64,000 bases of DNA from Oasisia sp. SBJ-2009 (lineage: Eukaryota > Annelida > Polychaeta > Sabellida > Siboglinidae), in NCBI GenBank assembly GCA_964017155.1, contig OZ024867.1, positions 16,378,262 through 16,442,261 of the forward strand. Direction: 5' to 3'. Positions within the stretch are counted from its first letter, which is position 1; the number at the start of each line of letters is the position of its first letter. Positions 28,301-42,244 of the stretch are shown here, one piece after another. Made by a program: the position numbers and the translations under genes. The notes beneath the pieces are model-generated. The model searched no databases. It saw nothing but the letters and a program-made list of their open reading frames with translations, and was not told the origin of the DNA.

Positions 28301-30240
28301 TAAGACTTGGTGTATAAGACTTGATGTGTAAGACTTGATGTGTAAGACTTGATGTGTATGACTTGGTGTGTAAGACTTGGTGTGTAAGACATGGTGTGTA
28401 AGACTTGGTGTGTAAGACTCGGTGTGTAAGACATGGTGTGTAAGACATGGTGTGTAAGACATGGTGTGTAAGCCCTGGTGTGTAAGACATGGTGTGTAAG
28501 ACCTGGTGTGTAAGACATGGTGTGTAAGACATGGTGTGTAAGACTAGGTGTGTAAGACATGGTGTGTAAGACATGGTGTGTAAGACTTGGTGTGTAACTC
28601 ATGGTGTGTAAGACTTGGTGTGTAAGACATGGTGTGTAGGACATGGTGTGTAGGACTTGATTTGTAAGACTTGGTGTGTAAGACTTGATGTGTATGACTT
28701 GGTGTGTAAGACTTGGTGTGTAAGACATGGTGTGTTATACTTGATGTGTATGATTTGATGTGTAAGACATGGTGTGTAAGACATGGTGTGTAAGACTTGA
28801 TGTGTAAGACTTGGTGTGTAAGACTTGATGTGTATGACTTGGTGTGTAAGACTTGGTGTGTAAGACATGGTGTGTTATACTTGATGTGTATGATTTGATG
28901 TGTAAGACATGGTATGTAAGACATGGTGTGTAAGATATGGTGTGTAAGACTTGGTATGTAAGACATTGTGTGTAAGACTTGGTGTGTAAGACATGGTGTG
29001 TAAGACTTGGTGTGTAAGACTCGGTGTGTAAGACATGGTGTGTAAGACATGGTGTGTAAGACATGGTGTGTAAGACCTGGTGTGTAAGACATGGTGTGTA
29101 AGACCTGGTGTGTAAGACTTGGTGTGTAAGACTTGATGTGTAAGACTTGATGTGTAAGACTTGGTGTGTAAGACATGGTGTGTAAGACTTGGTGTGTAAG
29201 ATTCGGTGTGTAAGACATGGTGTGTAAGACATGGTGTGTAAGACATGGTGTGTAAGACCTGGTGTGTAAGACATGGTGTGTAAGACCTGGTGTGTGAGAC
29301 TTGGTGTGTAAGACTTGATGTGTAAGACTTGATGTGTAAGACTTGGTGTATAAGACTTGATGTGTAAGACTTGATGTGTAAGACTTGATGTGTATGACTT
29401 GGTGTGTAAGACTTGGTGTGTAAGACATGGTGTGTAAGACTTGGTGTGTAAGACTCGGTGTGTAAGACATGGTGTGTAAGACATGGTGTGTAAGACATGG
29501 TGTGTAAGCCCTGGTGTGTAAGACATGGTGTGTAAGACCTGGTGTGTAAGACATGGTGTGTAAGACATGGTGTGTAAGACTAGGTGTGTAAGACATGGTG
29601 TGTAAGACATGGTGTGTAAGACTTGGTGTGTAACTCATGGTGTGTAAGACTTGGTGTGTAAGACATGGTGTGTAGGACATGGTGTGTAGGACTTGATTTG
29701 TAAGACTTGGTGTGTAAGACTTGATGTGTATGACTTGGTGTGTAAGACTTGGTGTGTAAGACATGGTGTGTTATACTTGATGTGTATGATTTGATGTGTA
29801 AGACATGGTGTGTAAGACATGGTGTGTAAGACTTGATGTGTAAGACTTGGTGTGTAAGACTTGATGTGTATGACTTGGTGTGTAAGACTTGGTGTGTAAG
29901 ACATGGTGTGTTATACTTGATGTGTATGATTTGATGTGTAAGACATGGTATGTAAGACATGGTGTGTAAGACATGGTGTGTAAGACTTGGTATGTAAGAC
30001 ATTGTGTGTAAGACTTGGTGTGTAAGACATGGTGTGTAAGACTTGGTGTGTAAGACTCGGTGTGTAAGACATGGTGTGTAAGACATGGTGTGTAAGACAT
30101 GGTGTGTAAGACCTGGTGTGTAAGACATGGTGTGTAAGACCTGGTGTGTAAGACTTGGTGTGTAAGACTTGATGTGTAAGACTTGATGTGTAAGACTTGG
30201 TGTGTAAGACTTGATGTGTAAGACTTGATGAGTAAGACTT
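25330..30240 (+). repeat. ~4.9-kb tandem duplication, copy 2 (351 units)
   Basis: This is the second copy of the block beginning at about 20,430, including the nested 1,582- and 1,036-bp duplications (26,411/28,007 region, 27,153/28,735 and 28,735/29,771). It differs by one added 14-bp unit (four consecutive ATGG units near 26,581-26,636 instead of three) and point changes such as T at 28,936 versus C at 24,022. Homology ends at about 30,240, where TATATCAG follows. Confidence 0.85.
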
Positions 30241-32164
30241 GATATATCAGACTTGGTGTGTAAGACTTGGTGTGTAAGACATGGTGTGTTATACTTGATG
30301 TGTAAGATTTGATGTGTAAGACATGGTGTGTAAGACTTGGTGTGTAAGACAAGGTGTGTAATACTTGATGTGTAAGACTTGATGTGTACGACATGGTGTG
30401 TAAGCCCTGGTGTGTATGACATGGTGTGTAAGACATGGTGTGTAAGACCTGGTGGGTAAGACTTGGTGTGTAAGACTTGATGTGTAAGACTTGATGTGTA
30501 AGACTTGGTGGGTAAGACTTGGTGTGTAAGACTTGATGTGTAAGACTTGATGTGTAAGACTTGGTGTGTAAGACTTGATGTGTAAGACTTGATGAGTAAG
30601 ACTTGATGTATAAGACTTGGTGTGTAAGACTTGGTGTGTAAGACATGGTGTGTTATACTTGATGTGTAAGATTTGATGTGTAAGACATGGTGTGTAAGAC
30701 TTGGTGTGTAAGACATGGTGTGTAAGACTTGGTGTGTAAGACATGGTGTGTAAGACATGGTGTGTAAGACTTGGTGTGTAACACATTGTGTGTAAGACAT
30801 GGTGTGTAAGACATGGTGTGTAGGACATGGTGTGTAGGACATGGTGTGTAAGACTTGGTGTGTAAAACTTGGTGTGTAAGACATGGTGTGTAAGACCTGG
30901 TGTGTAAGACATGGTGTGTAAGACCTGGTGTGTAAGACATGGTGTGTAAGACTTGATGTGTAAGACCTGGTGTATAAGACTTGGTGTGTAAGACATGGTG
31001 TGTAATACTTGATGTGTAAGACTTGATGTGTACGACATGGTGTGTAAGCCCTGGTGTGCAAGACATGGTGTGTAAGACCTGGTGTGTAAGACATGGTGTG
31101 TAAGACTTGGTGTGTAAGACTTAGTGTGTAAGACATGGTGTTTAAGACATGGTGTGTAAGACATGGTGTGTAAGACTTGGTGTGAAAGACTTGATATGTA
31201 AGACTTGATGTGTAAGATTTGGTGTGTAAGACTTGGTGTGTAAAACATGGTGTGTAAGACATGGTGTGTAAGACTTGGTGTGAAAGACTTGGTGTGTAAG
31301 ACTTGGTGTATAAGACATGGTGTGTAAGACTTGGTGTTTAAGACTTGGTGTGAAAGACTTGATGTGTAAGACTTGATGTGTAAGACTTGATGTGTAAGAC
31401 TTGGTGTGTAAGACGTGATGTGTAAGACTTGGTGTGAAACACTTGATGTGTAAGACTTGATGTGTAAGACTTGATGTGTAAGACATGGTGTGTAAGACTT
31501 GGTGTGTAAGACTCGGTGTGTAAGACATGGTGTGTAAGACATGGTGTGTAAGACATGGTGGGTAAGACCTGGTGTGTAAGACATGGTGTGTAAGACCTGG
31601 TGTGTAAGACTTGGTGTGTAAGACTTGATGTGTAAGACTTGATGTGTAAGACTTGGTGTGTAAGACTTGATGTGTATGACTTGGTGTGTAAGACTTGGTG
31701 TGTAAGACATGGTGTGTTATACTTGATGTGTATGATTTGATGTGTAAGACATGGTGTGTAAGACATGGTGTGTAAGACTTGATGTGTAAGACTTGGTGTG
31801 TAAGACTTGATGTGTATGACTTGGTGTGTAAGACTTGGTGTGTAAGACATGGTGTGTTATACTTGATGTGTATGATTTGATGTGTAAGACATGGTATGTA
31901 AGACATGGTGTGTAAGACATGGTGTGTAAGACTTGGTATGTAAGACATTGTGTGTAAGACTTGGTGTGTAAGACATGGTGTGTAAGACTTGGTGTGTAAG
32001 ACTCGGTGGGTAAGACATGGTGTGTAAGACATGGTGTGTAAGACATGGTGTGTAAGACCTGGTGTGTAAGACATGGTGTGTAAGACCTGGTGTGTAAGAC
32101 TTGGTGTGTAAGACTTGATGTGTAAGACTTGATGTGTAAGACTTGGTGTGTAAGACTTGATGTG

Positions 32165-34992
32165 TAAGACTTGATGAGTAAGACTTGATATATCAGACTT
32201 GGTGTGTAAGACTTGGTGTGTAAGACATGGTGTGTTATACTTGATGTGTAAGATTTGATGTGTAAGACATGGTGTGTAAGACTTGGTGTGTAAGACAAGG
32301 TGTGTAATACTTGATGTGTAAGACTTGATGTGTACGACATGGTGTGTAAGCCCTGGTGTGTATGACATGGTGTGTAAGACATGGTGTGTAAGACCTGGTG
32401 GGTAAGACTTGGTGTGTAAGACTTGATGTGTAAGACTTGATGTGTAAGACTTGGTGGGTAAGACTTGGTGTGTAAGACTTGATGTGTAAGACTTGATGTG
32501 TAAGACTTGGTGTGTAAGACTTGATGTGTAAGACTTGATGAGTAAGACTTGATGTATAAGACTTGGTGTGTAAGACTTGGTGTGTAAGACATGGTGTGTT
32601 ATACTTGATGTGTAAGATTTGATGTGTAAGACATGGTGTGTAAGACTTGGTGTGTAAGACATGGTGTGTAAGACTTGGTGTGTAAGACATGATGTGTAAG
32701 ACATGGTGTGTAAGACTTGGTGTGTAACACATGGTGTGTAAGACATGGTGTGTAAGACATGGTGTGTAGGACATGGTGTGTAGGACATGGTGTGTAAGAC
32801 TTGGTGTGTAAAACTTGGTGTGTAAGACATGGTGTGTAAGACCTGGTGTGTAAGACATGGTGTGTAAGACCTGGTGTGTAAGACATGGTGAGTAAGACTT
32901 GATGTGTAAGACCTGGTGTATAAGACTTGATGTGTAAGACATGGTGTGTAATACTTGATGTGTAAGACTTGATGTGTAAGACTTGGTGGGTAAGACTTGG
33001 TGTGTAAGACTTGATGTGTAAGACTTGATGTGTAAGACTTGGTGTGTAAGACTTGATGTGTAAGACTTGATGAGTAAGACTTGATGTATAAGACTTGGTG
33101 TGTAAGACTTGGTGTGTAAGACATGGTGTGTTATACTTGATGTGTAAGATTTGATGTGTAAGACATGGTGTGTAAGACTTGGTGTGTAAGACATGGTGTG
33201 TAAGACTTGGTGTGTAAGACATGGTGTGTAAGACATGGTGTGTAAGACTTGGTGTGTAACACATTGTGTGTAAGACATGGTGTGTAAGACATGGTGTGTA
33301 GGACATGGTGTGTAGGACATGGTGTGTAAGACTTGGTGTGTAAAACTTGGTGTGTAAGACATGGTGTGTAAGACCTGGTGTGTAAGACATGGTGTGTAAG
33401 ACCTGGTGTGTAAGACATGGTGTGTAAGACTTGATGTGTAAGACCTGGTGTATAAGACTTGGTGTGTAAGACATGGTGTGTAATACTTGATGTGTAAGAC
33501 TTGATGTGTACGACATGGTGTGTAAGCCCTGGTGTGCAAGACATGGTGTGTAAGACCTGGTGTGTAAGACATGGTGTGTAAGACTTGGTGTGTAAGACTT
33601 AGTGTGTAAGACATGGTGTTTAAGACATGGTGTGTAAGACATGGTGTGTAAGACTTGGTGTGAAAGACTTGATATGTAAGACTTGATGTGTAAGATTTGG
33701 TGTGTAAGACTTGGTGTGTAAAACATGGTGTGTAAGACATGGTGTGTAAGACTTGGTGTGAAAGACTTGGTGTGTAAGACTTGGTGTATAAGACATGGTG
33801 TGTAAGACTTGGTGTTTAAGACTTGGTGTGAAAGACTTGATGTGTAAGACTTGATGTGTAAGACTTGATGTGTAAGACTTGGTGTGTAAGACGTGATGTG
33901 TAAGACTTTGTGTGAAAGACTTGATGTGTAAGACTTGATGTGTAAGACTTGATGTGTAAGACATGGTGTGTAAGACTTGGTGTGTAAGACTCGGTGTGTA
34001 AGACATGGTGTGTAAGACATGGTGTGTAAGACATGGTGGGTAAGACCTGGTGTGTAAGACATGGTGTGTAAGACCTGGTGTGTAAGACTTGGTGTGTAAG
34101 ACTTGATGTGTAAGACTTGATGTGTAAGACTTGGTGTGTAAGACTTGATGTGTAAGACTTGATGAGTAAGACTTGATATATAAGACTTGGTGTGTAAGAC
34201 TTGGTGTGTAAGACATGGTGTGTTATACTTGATGTGTAAGATTTGATGTGTAAGACATGGTGTGTAAGACCTGGTGTGTAAGACATGGTGTGTAACTCAT
34301 GGTGTGTAAGACTTGGTGTGTAAGACATGGTGTGTAGGACATGGTGTGTAGGACTTGATTTGTAAGACTTGGTGTGTAAGACTTGATGTGTATGACTTGT
34401 TGTGTAAGACTTGGTGTGTAAGACATGGTGTGTTATACTTGATGTGTATGATTTGATGTGTAAGACATGGTGTGTAAGACATGGTGTGTAAGACTTGATG
34501 TGTAAGACTTGGTGTGTAAGACTTGATGTGTATGACTTGGTGTGTAAGACTTGGTGTGTAAGACATGGTGTGTTATACTTGATGTGTATGATTTGATGTG
34601 TAAGACATGGTATGTAAGACATGGTGTGTAAGACATGGTGTGTAAGACTTGGTATGTAAGACATTGTGTGTAAGACTTGGTGTGTAAGACATGGTGTGTA
34701 AGACTTGGTGTGTAAGACATGGTGTGTAAGACTTGGTGTGTAAGACATGGTGTGTAAGACTTGGTGTGTAAGACATGGTGTGTAACACATGGTGTGTAAG
34801 ACTTGGTGTGTAAGACATGGTGTGTAGGACATGGTGTGTAGGACATGGTGTGTAAGACTTGGTTTGTCAAACTTGGTGTGTAAGACATGGTGTGTAAGAC
34901 CTGGTGTGTAAGACATGGTGTGTAAGACTTGATGTGTAAGACTTGATGTGTAAGACTTGATGTGTATGACTTGGTGTGTAAGAATTGGTGTG
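32165..34992 (+). repeat. 2,828-bp tandem duplication, copy 1 (202 units)
   Basis: Markers at 32,235, 32,599, 33,131, 33,620, 34,223, 34,297, 34,573 and 34,867 all recur exactly 2,828 bp later. The copy includes private variants such as CTTTGTG at about 33,905, TGTGCAAG at about 33,536 and GAATTGG at about 34,983. The only difference I found between the copies is base 32,692, A here and G at 35,520. Confidence 0.88.
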
Positions 34993-37820
34993 TAAGACTT
35001 GATGAGTAAGACTTGATATATCAGACTTGGTGTGTAAGACTTGGTGTGTAAGACATGGTGTGTTATACTTGATGTGTAAGATTTGATGTGTAAGACATGG
35101 TGTGTAAGACTTGGTGTGTAAGACAAGGTGTGTAATACTTGATGTGTAAGACTTGATGTGTACGACATGGTGTGTAAGCCCTGGTGTGTATGACATGGTG
35201 TGTAAGACATGGTGTGTAAGACCTGGTGGGTAAGACTTGGTGTGTAAGACTTGATGTGTAAGACTTGATGTGTAAGACTTGGTGGGTAAGACTTGGTGTG
35301 TAAGACTTGATGTGTAAGACTTGATGTGTAAGACTTGGTGTGTAAGACTTGATGTGTAAGACTTGATGAGTAAGACTTGATGTATAAGACTTGGTGTGTA
35401 AGACTTGGTGTGTAAGACATGGTGTGTTATACTTGATGTGTAAGATTTGATGTGTAAGACATGGTGTGTAAGACTTGGTGTGTAAGACATGGTGTGTAAG
35501 ACTTGGTGTGTAAGACATGGTGTGTAAGACATGGTGTGTAAGACTTGGTGTGTAACACATGGTGTGTAAGACATGGTGTGTAAGACATGGTGTGTAGGAC
35601 ATGGTGTGTAGGACATGGTGTGTAAGACTTGGTGTGTAAAACTTGGTGTGTAAGACATGGTGTGTAAGACCTGGTGTGTAAGACATGGTGTGTAAGACCT
35701 GGTGTGTAAGACATGGTGAGTAAGACTTGATGTGTAAGACCTGGTGTATAAGACTTGATGTGTAAGACATGGTGTGTAATACTTGATGTGTAAGACTTGA
35801 TGTGTAAGACTTGGTGGGTAAGACTTGGTGTGTAAGACTTGATGTGTAAGACTTGATGTGTAAGACTTGGTGTGTAAGACTTGATGTGTAAGACTTGATG
35901 AGTAAGACTTGATGTATAAGACTTGGTGTGTAAGACTTGGTGTGTAAGACATGGTGTGTTATACTTGATGTGTAAGATTTGATGTGTAAGACATGGTGTG
36001 TAAGACTTGGTGTGTAAGACATGGTGTGTAAGACTTGGTGTGTAAGACATGGTGTGTAAGACATGGTGTGTAAGACTTGGTGTGTAACACATTGTGTGTA
36101 AGACATGGTGTGTAAGACATGGTGTGTAGGACATGGTGTGTAGGACATGGTGTGTAAGACTTGGTGTGTAAAACTTGGTGTGTAAGACATGGTGTGTAAG
36201 ACCTGGTGTGTAAGACATGGTGTGTAAGACCTGGTGTGTAAGACATGGTGTGTAAGACTTGATGTGTAAGACCTGGTGTATAAGACTTGGTGTGTAAGAC
36301 ATGGTGTGTAATACTTGATGTGTAAGACTTGATGTGTACGACATGGTGTGTAAGCCCTGGTGTGCAAGACATGGTGTGTAAGACCTGGTGTGTAAGACAT
36401 GGTGTGTAAGACTTGGTGTGTAAGACTTAGTGTGTAAGACATGGTGTTTAAGACATGGTGTGTAAGACATGGTGTGTAAGACTTGGTGTGAAAGACTTGA
36501 TATGTAAGACTTGATGTGTAAGATTTGGTGTGTAAGACTTGGTGTGTAAAACATGGTGTGTAAGACATGGTGTGTAAGACTTGGTGTGAAAGACTTGGTG
36601 TGTAAGACTTGGTGTATAAGACATGGTGTGTAAGACTTGGTGTTTAAGACTTGGTGTGAAAGACTTGATGTGTAAGACTTGATGTGTAAGACTTGATGTG
36701 TAAGACTTGGTGTGTAAGACGTGATGTGTAAGACTTTGTGTGAAAGACTTGATGTGTAAGACTTGATGTGTAAGACTTGATGTGTAAGACATGGTGTGTA
36801 AGACTTGGTGTGTAAGACTCGGTGTGTAAGACATGGTGTGTAAGACATGGTGTGTAAGACATGGTGGGTAAGACCTGGTGTGTAAGACATGGTGTGTAAG
36901 ACCTGGTGTGTAAGACTTGGTGTGTAAGACTTGATGTGTAAGACTTGATGTGTAAGACTTGGTGTGTAAGACTTGATGTGTAAGACTTGATGAGTAAGAC
37001 TTGATATATAAGACTTGGTGTGTAAGACTTGGTGTGTAAGACATGGTGTGTTATACTTGATGTGTAAGATTTGATGTGTAAGACATGGTGTGTAAGACCT
37101 GGTGTGTAAGACATGGTGTGTAACTCATGGTGTGTAAGACTTGGTGTGTAAGACATGGTGTGTAGGACATGGTGTGTAGGACTTGATTTGTAAGACTTGG
37201 TGTGTAAGACTTGATGTGTATGACTTGTTGTGTAAGACTTGGTGTGTAAGACATGGTGTGTTATACTTGATGTGTATGATTTGATGTGTAAGACATGGTG
37301 TGTAAGACATGGTGTGTAAGACTTGATGTGTAAGACTTGGTGTGTAAGACTTGATGTGTATGACTTGGTGTGTAAGACTTGGTGTGTAAGACATGGTGTG
37401 TTATACTTGATGTGTATGATTTGATGTGTAAGACATGGTATGTAAGACATGGTGTGTAAGACATGGTGTGTAAGACTTGGTATGTAAGACATTGTGTGTA
37501 AGACTTGGTGTGTAAGACATGGTGTGTAAGACTTGGTGTGTAAGACATGGTGTGTAAGACTTGGTGTGTAAGACATGGTGTGTAAGACTTGGTGTGTAAG
37601 ACATGGTGTGTAACACATGGTGTGTAAGACTTGGTGTGTAAGACATGGTGTGTAGGACATGGTGTGTAGGACATGGTGTGTAAGACTTGGTTTGTCAAAC
37701 TTGGTGTGTAAGACATGGTGTGTAAGACCTGGTGTGTAAGACATGGTGTGTAAGACTTGATGTGTAAGACTTGATGTGTAAGACTTGATGTGTATGACTT
37801 GGTGTGTAAGAATTGGTGTG
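34993..37820 (+). repeat. 2,828-bp tandem duplication, copy 2 (202 units)
   Basis: This is an abutting near-identical copy of 32,165-34,992. It shares even rare private variants, so it postdates them. After the GAATTGG unit at about 37,811 it continues with ATGG/TTGG/ACTCGG units. These are the continuation expected from older copies such as 28,128-28,170, so the duplication inserted at this point. Confidence 0.88.
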
Positions 37821-40088
37821 TAAGACATGGTGTGTAAGACTTGGTGTGTAAGACTCGGTGTGTAAGACATGGTGTGTAAGACATGGTGTGTAAGACATGG
37901 TGTGTAAGACCTGGTGTGTAAGACATGGTGTGTAAGACCTGGTGTGTGAGACTTGGTGTGTAAGACTTGATGTGTAAGACTTGATGTGTAAGACTTGGTG
38001 TATAAGACTTGATGTGTAAGACTTGATGTGTAAGACTTGATGTGTATGACTTGGTGTGTAAGACTTGGTGTGTAAGACATGGTGTGTAAGACTTGGTGTG
38101 TAAGACTCGGTGTGTAAGACATGGTGTGTAAGACATGGTGTGTAAGACATGGTGTGTAAGCCCTGGTGTGTAAGACATGGTGTGTAAGACCTGGTGTGTA
38201 AGACATGGTGTGTAAGACATGGTGTGTAAGACTAGGTGTGTAAGACATGGTGTGTAAGACATGGTGTGTAAGACTTGGTGTGTAACTCATGGTGTGTAAG
38301 ACTTGGTGTGTAAGACATGGTGTGTAGGACATGGTGTGTAGGACTTGATTTGTAAGACTTGGTGTGTAAGACTTGATGTGTATGACTTGGTGTGTAAGAC
38401 TTGGTGTGTAAGACATGGTGTGTTATACTTGATGTGTATGATTTGATGTGTAAGACATGGTGTGTAAGACATGGTGTGTAAGACTTGATGTGTAAGACTT
38501 GGTGTGTAAGACTTGATGTGTATGACTTGGTGTGTAAGACTTGGTGTGTAAGACATGGTGTGTTATACTTGATGTGTATGATTTGATGTGTAAGACATGG
38601 TATGTAAGACATGGTGTGTAAGACATGGTGTGTAAGACTTGGTATGTAAGACATTGTGTGTAAGACTTGGTGTGTAAGACATGGTGTGTAAGACTTGGTG
38701 TGTAAGACTCGGTGTGTAAGACATGGTGTGTAAGACATGGTGTGTAAGACATGGTGTGTAAGACCTGGTGTGTAAGACATGGTGTGTAAGACCTGGTGTG
38801 TAAGACTTGGTGTGTAAGACTTGATGTGTAAGACTTGATGTGTAAGACTTGGTGTGTAAGACTTGATGTGTAAGGCTTGATGAGTAAGACTTGATATATC
38901 AGACTTGGTGTGTAAGACTTGGTGTGTAAGACATGGTGTGTTATACTTGATGTGTAAGATTTGATGTGTAAGACATGGTGTGTAAGACTTGGTGTGTAAG
39001 ACAAGGTGTGTAATACTTGATGTGTAAGACTTGATGTGTACGACATGGTGTGTAAGCCCTGGTGTGTATGACATGGTGTGTAAGACATGGTGTGTAAGAC
39101 CTGGTGGGTAAGACTTGGTGTGTAAGACTTGATGTGTAAGACTTGATGTGTAAGACTTGGTGGGTAAGACTTGGTGTGTAAGACTTGATGTGTAAGACTT
39201 GATGTGTAAGACTTGGTGTGTAAGACTTGATGAGTAAGACTTGATGTATAAGACTTGGTGTGTAAGACTTGGTGTGTAAGACCTGGTGTGTAAGACATGG
39301 TGTGTAAGACCTGGTGTGTAAGACATGGTGTGTAAGACTTGATGTGTAAGACCTGGTGTATAAGACTTGGTGTGTAAGACATGGTGTGTAATACTTGATG
39401 TGTAAGACTTGATGTGTACGACATGGTGTGTAAGCCCTGGTGTGCAAGACATGGTGTGTAAGACTTGGTGTGTAAGACATGGTGTGTAAGACTTGGTGTG
39501 TAAGACTTAGTGTGTAAGACATGGTGTTTAAGACATGGTGTGTAAGACATGGTGTGTTAGACTTGGTGTGAAAGACTTGATATGTAAGACTTGATGTGTA
39601 AGATTTGGTGTGTAAGACTTGGTGTGTAAAACATGGTGTGTAAGACATGGTGTGTAAGACTTGGTGTGAAAGACTTGGTGTGTAAGACTTGGTGTATAAG
39701 ACATGGTGTGTAAGACTTGGTGTTTAAGACTTGGTGTGAAAGACTTGATGTGTAAGACTTGATGTGTAAGACTTGATGTGTAAGACTTGGTGTGTAAGAC
39801 GTGATGTGTAAGACTTGGTGTGAAACACTTGATGTGTAAGACTTGATGTGTAAGACTCGGTGTGTAAGACATGGTGTGTAAGACATGGTGTGTAAGACAT
39901 GGTGGGTAAGACCTGGTGTGTAAGACATGGTGTGTAAGACCTGGGGTGTAAGACTTGGTGTGTAAGACTTGATGTGTAAGACTTGATGTGTAAGACTTGG
40001 TGTGTAAGACTTGATGTGTAAGACTTGATGAGTAAGACTTGATATATAAGACTTGGTGTGTAAGACTTGGTGTGTAAGACATGCTGTG

Positions 40089-42244
40089 TTATACTTGATG
40101 TGTATGATTTGATGTGTAAGACATGGTGTGTAAGACATGGTGTGTAAGACTTGATGTGTAAGACTTGGTGTGTAAGACTTGATGTGTATGACTTGGTGTG
40201 TAAGACTTGGTGTGTAAGACATGGTGTGTTATACTTGATGTGTATGATTTGATGTGTAAGACATGGTATGTAAGACATGGTGTGTAAGACATGGTGTGTA
40301 AGACTTGGTATGTAAGACATTGTGTGTAAGACTTGGTGTGTAAGACATGGTGTGTAAGACTTGGTGTGTAAGACTCGGTGTGTAAGACATGGTGTGTAAG
40401 ACATGGTGTGTAAGACATGGTGTGTAAGACCTGGTGTGTAAGACATGGTGTGTAAGACCTGGTGTGTAAGACTTGGTGTGTAAGACTTGATGTGTAAGAC
40501 TTGATGTGTAAGACTTGGTGTGTAAGACTTGATGTGTAAGACTTGATGAGTAAGACTTGATATATCAGACTTGGTGTGTAAGACTTGGTGTGTAAGACAT
40601 GGTGTGTTATACTTGATGTGTAAGATTTGATGTGTAAGACATGGTGTGTAAGACTTGGTGTGTAAGACGAGGTGTGTAATACTTGATGTGTAAGACTTGA
40701 TGTGTACGACATGGTGTGTAAGCCCTGGTGTGTATGACATGGTGTGTAAGACATGGTGTGTAAGACCTGGTGGGTAAGACTTGGTGTGTAAGACTTGATG
40801 TGTAAGACTTGATGTGTAAGACTTGGTGGGTAAGACTTGGTGTGTAAGACTTGATGTGTGAGACTTGATGTGTAAGACTTGGTGTGTAAGACTTCATGTG
40901 TAAGACTTGATGAGTAAGACTTGATGTATAAGACTTGGTGTGTAAGACTTGGTGTGTAAGACATGGTGTGTTATACTTGATGTGTAAGATTTGATGTGTA
41001 AGACATGGTGTGTAAGACTTGGTGTGTAAGACATGGTGTGTAAGACTTGGTGTGTAAGACATGGTGTGTAAGACATGGTGTGTAAGACTTGGTGTGTAAC
41101 ACATTGTGTGTAAGACATGGTGTGTAAGACATGGTGTGTAGGACATGGTGTGTAGGACATGGTGTGTAAGACTTGGTGTGTAAAACGTGGTGTGTAAGAC
41201 ATGGTGTGTAAGACCTGGTGTGTAAGACATGGTGTGTAAGACCTGGTGTGTAAGACATGGTGTGTAAGACTTGATGTGTAAGACCTGGTGTATAAGACTT
41301 GGTGTGTAAGACATGGTGTGTAATACTTGATGTGTAAGACTTGATGTGTACGACATGGTGTGTAAGCCCTGGTGTGTAAGACATGGTGTGTAAGACCTGG
41401 TGTGTAAGACATGGTGTGTAAGACTTGGTGTGTAAGACTTAGTGTGTAAGACATGGTGTTTAAGACATGGTGTGTAAGACATGGTGTGTAAGACTTGGTG
41501 TGAAAGACTTGATATGTAAGACTTGATGTGTAAGATTTGGTGTGTAAGACTTGGTGTGTAAAACATGGTGTGTAAGACATGGTGTGTAAGACTTGGTGTG
41601 AAAGACTTGGTGTGTAAGACTTGGTGTATAAGACATGGAGTGTAAGACTTGGTGTTTAAGACTTGGTGTGAAAGACTTGATGTGTAAGACTTGATGTGTA
41701 AGACGTGATGTGTAAGACTTGGTGTGAAACACTTGATGTGTAAGACTTGATGTGTAAGACTTGATGTGTAAGACATGGTGTGTAAGACTTGGTGTGTAAG
41801 ACTCGGTGTGTAAGACATGGTGTGTAAGACATGGTGTGTAAGACATGGTGTGTAAGACCTGGTGTGTAAGACATGGTGTGTAAGACCTGGTGTGTAAGAC
41901 TTGGTGTGTAAGACTTGATGTGTAAGACTTGATGTGTAAGACTTGGTGTGTAAGACTTGATGTGTAAGACTTGATGAGTAAGACTTGATATATAAGACTT
42001 GGTGTGTAAGACTTGGTGTGTAAGACATGGTGTGTTATACTTGATGTGTAAGATTTGATGTGTAAGACATGGTGTGTAAGACCTGGTGTGTAAGACATGG
42101 TGTGTAACTCATGGTGTGTAAGACTTGGTGTGTAAGACATGGTGTGTAGGACATGGTGTGTAGGACTTGATTTGTAAGACTTGGTGTGTAAGACTTGATG
42201 TGTATGACTTGGTGTGTAAGACTTGGTGTGTAAGACATGGTGTG
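40089..42244 (+). repeat. 2,156-bp tandem duplication, copy 1 (154 units)
   Basis: TTATAC and other markers at 40,089, 40,229, 40,607, 40,971, 41,460 and 41,656 recur at +2,156 bp. Near 41,700 this copy has two fewer units (28 bp) before the GACGTGATG unit than the next copy, so later markers are offset by 2,184 bp (42,035/44,219). It shares the TATATCAG marker and the 364-bp TTATAC pair with the 12.9-20 and 30-36 kb regions. Confidence 0.78.
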
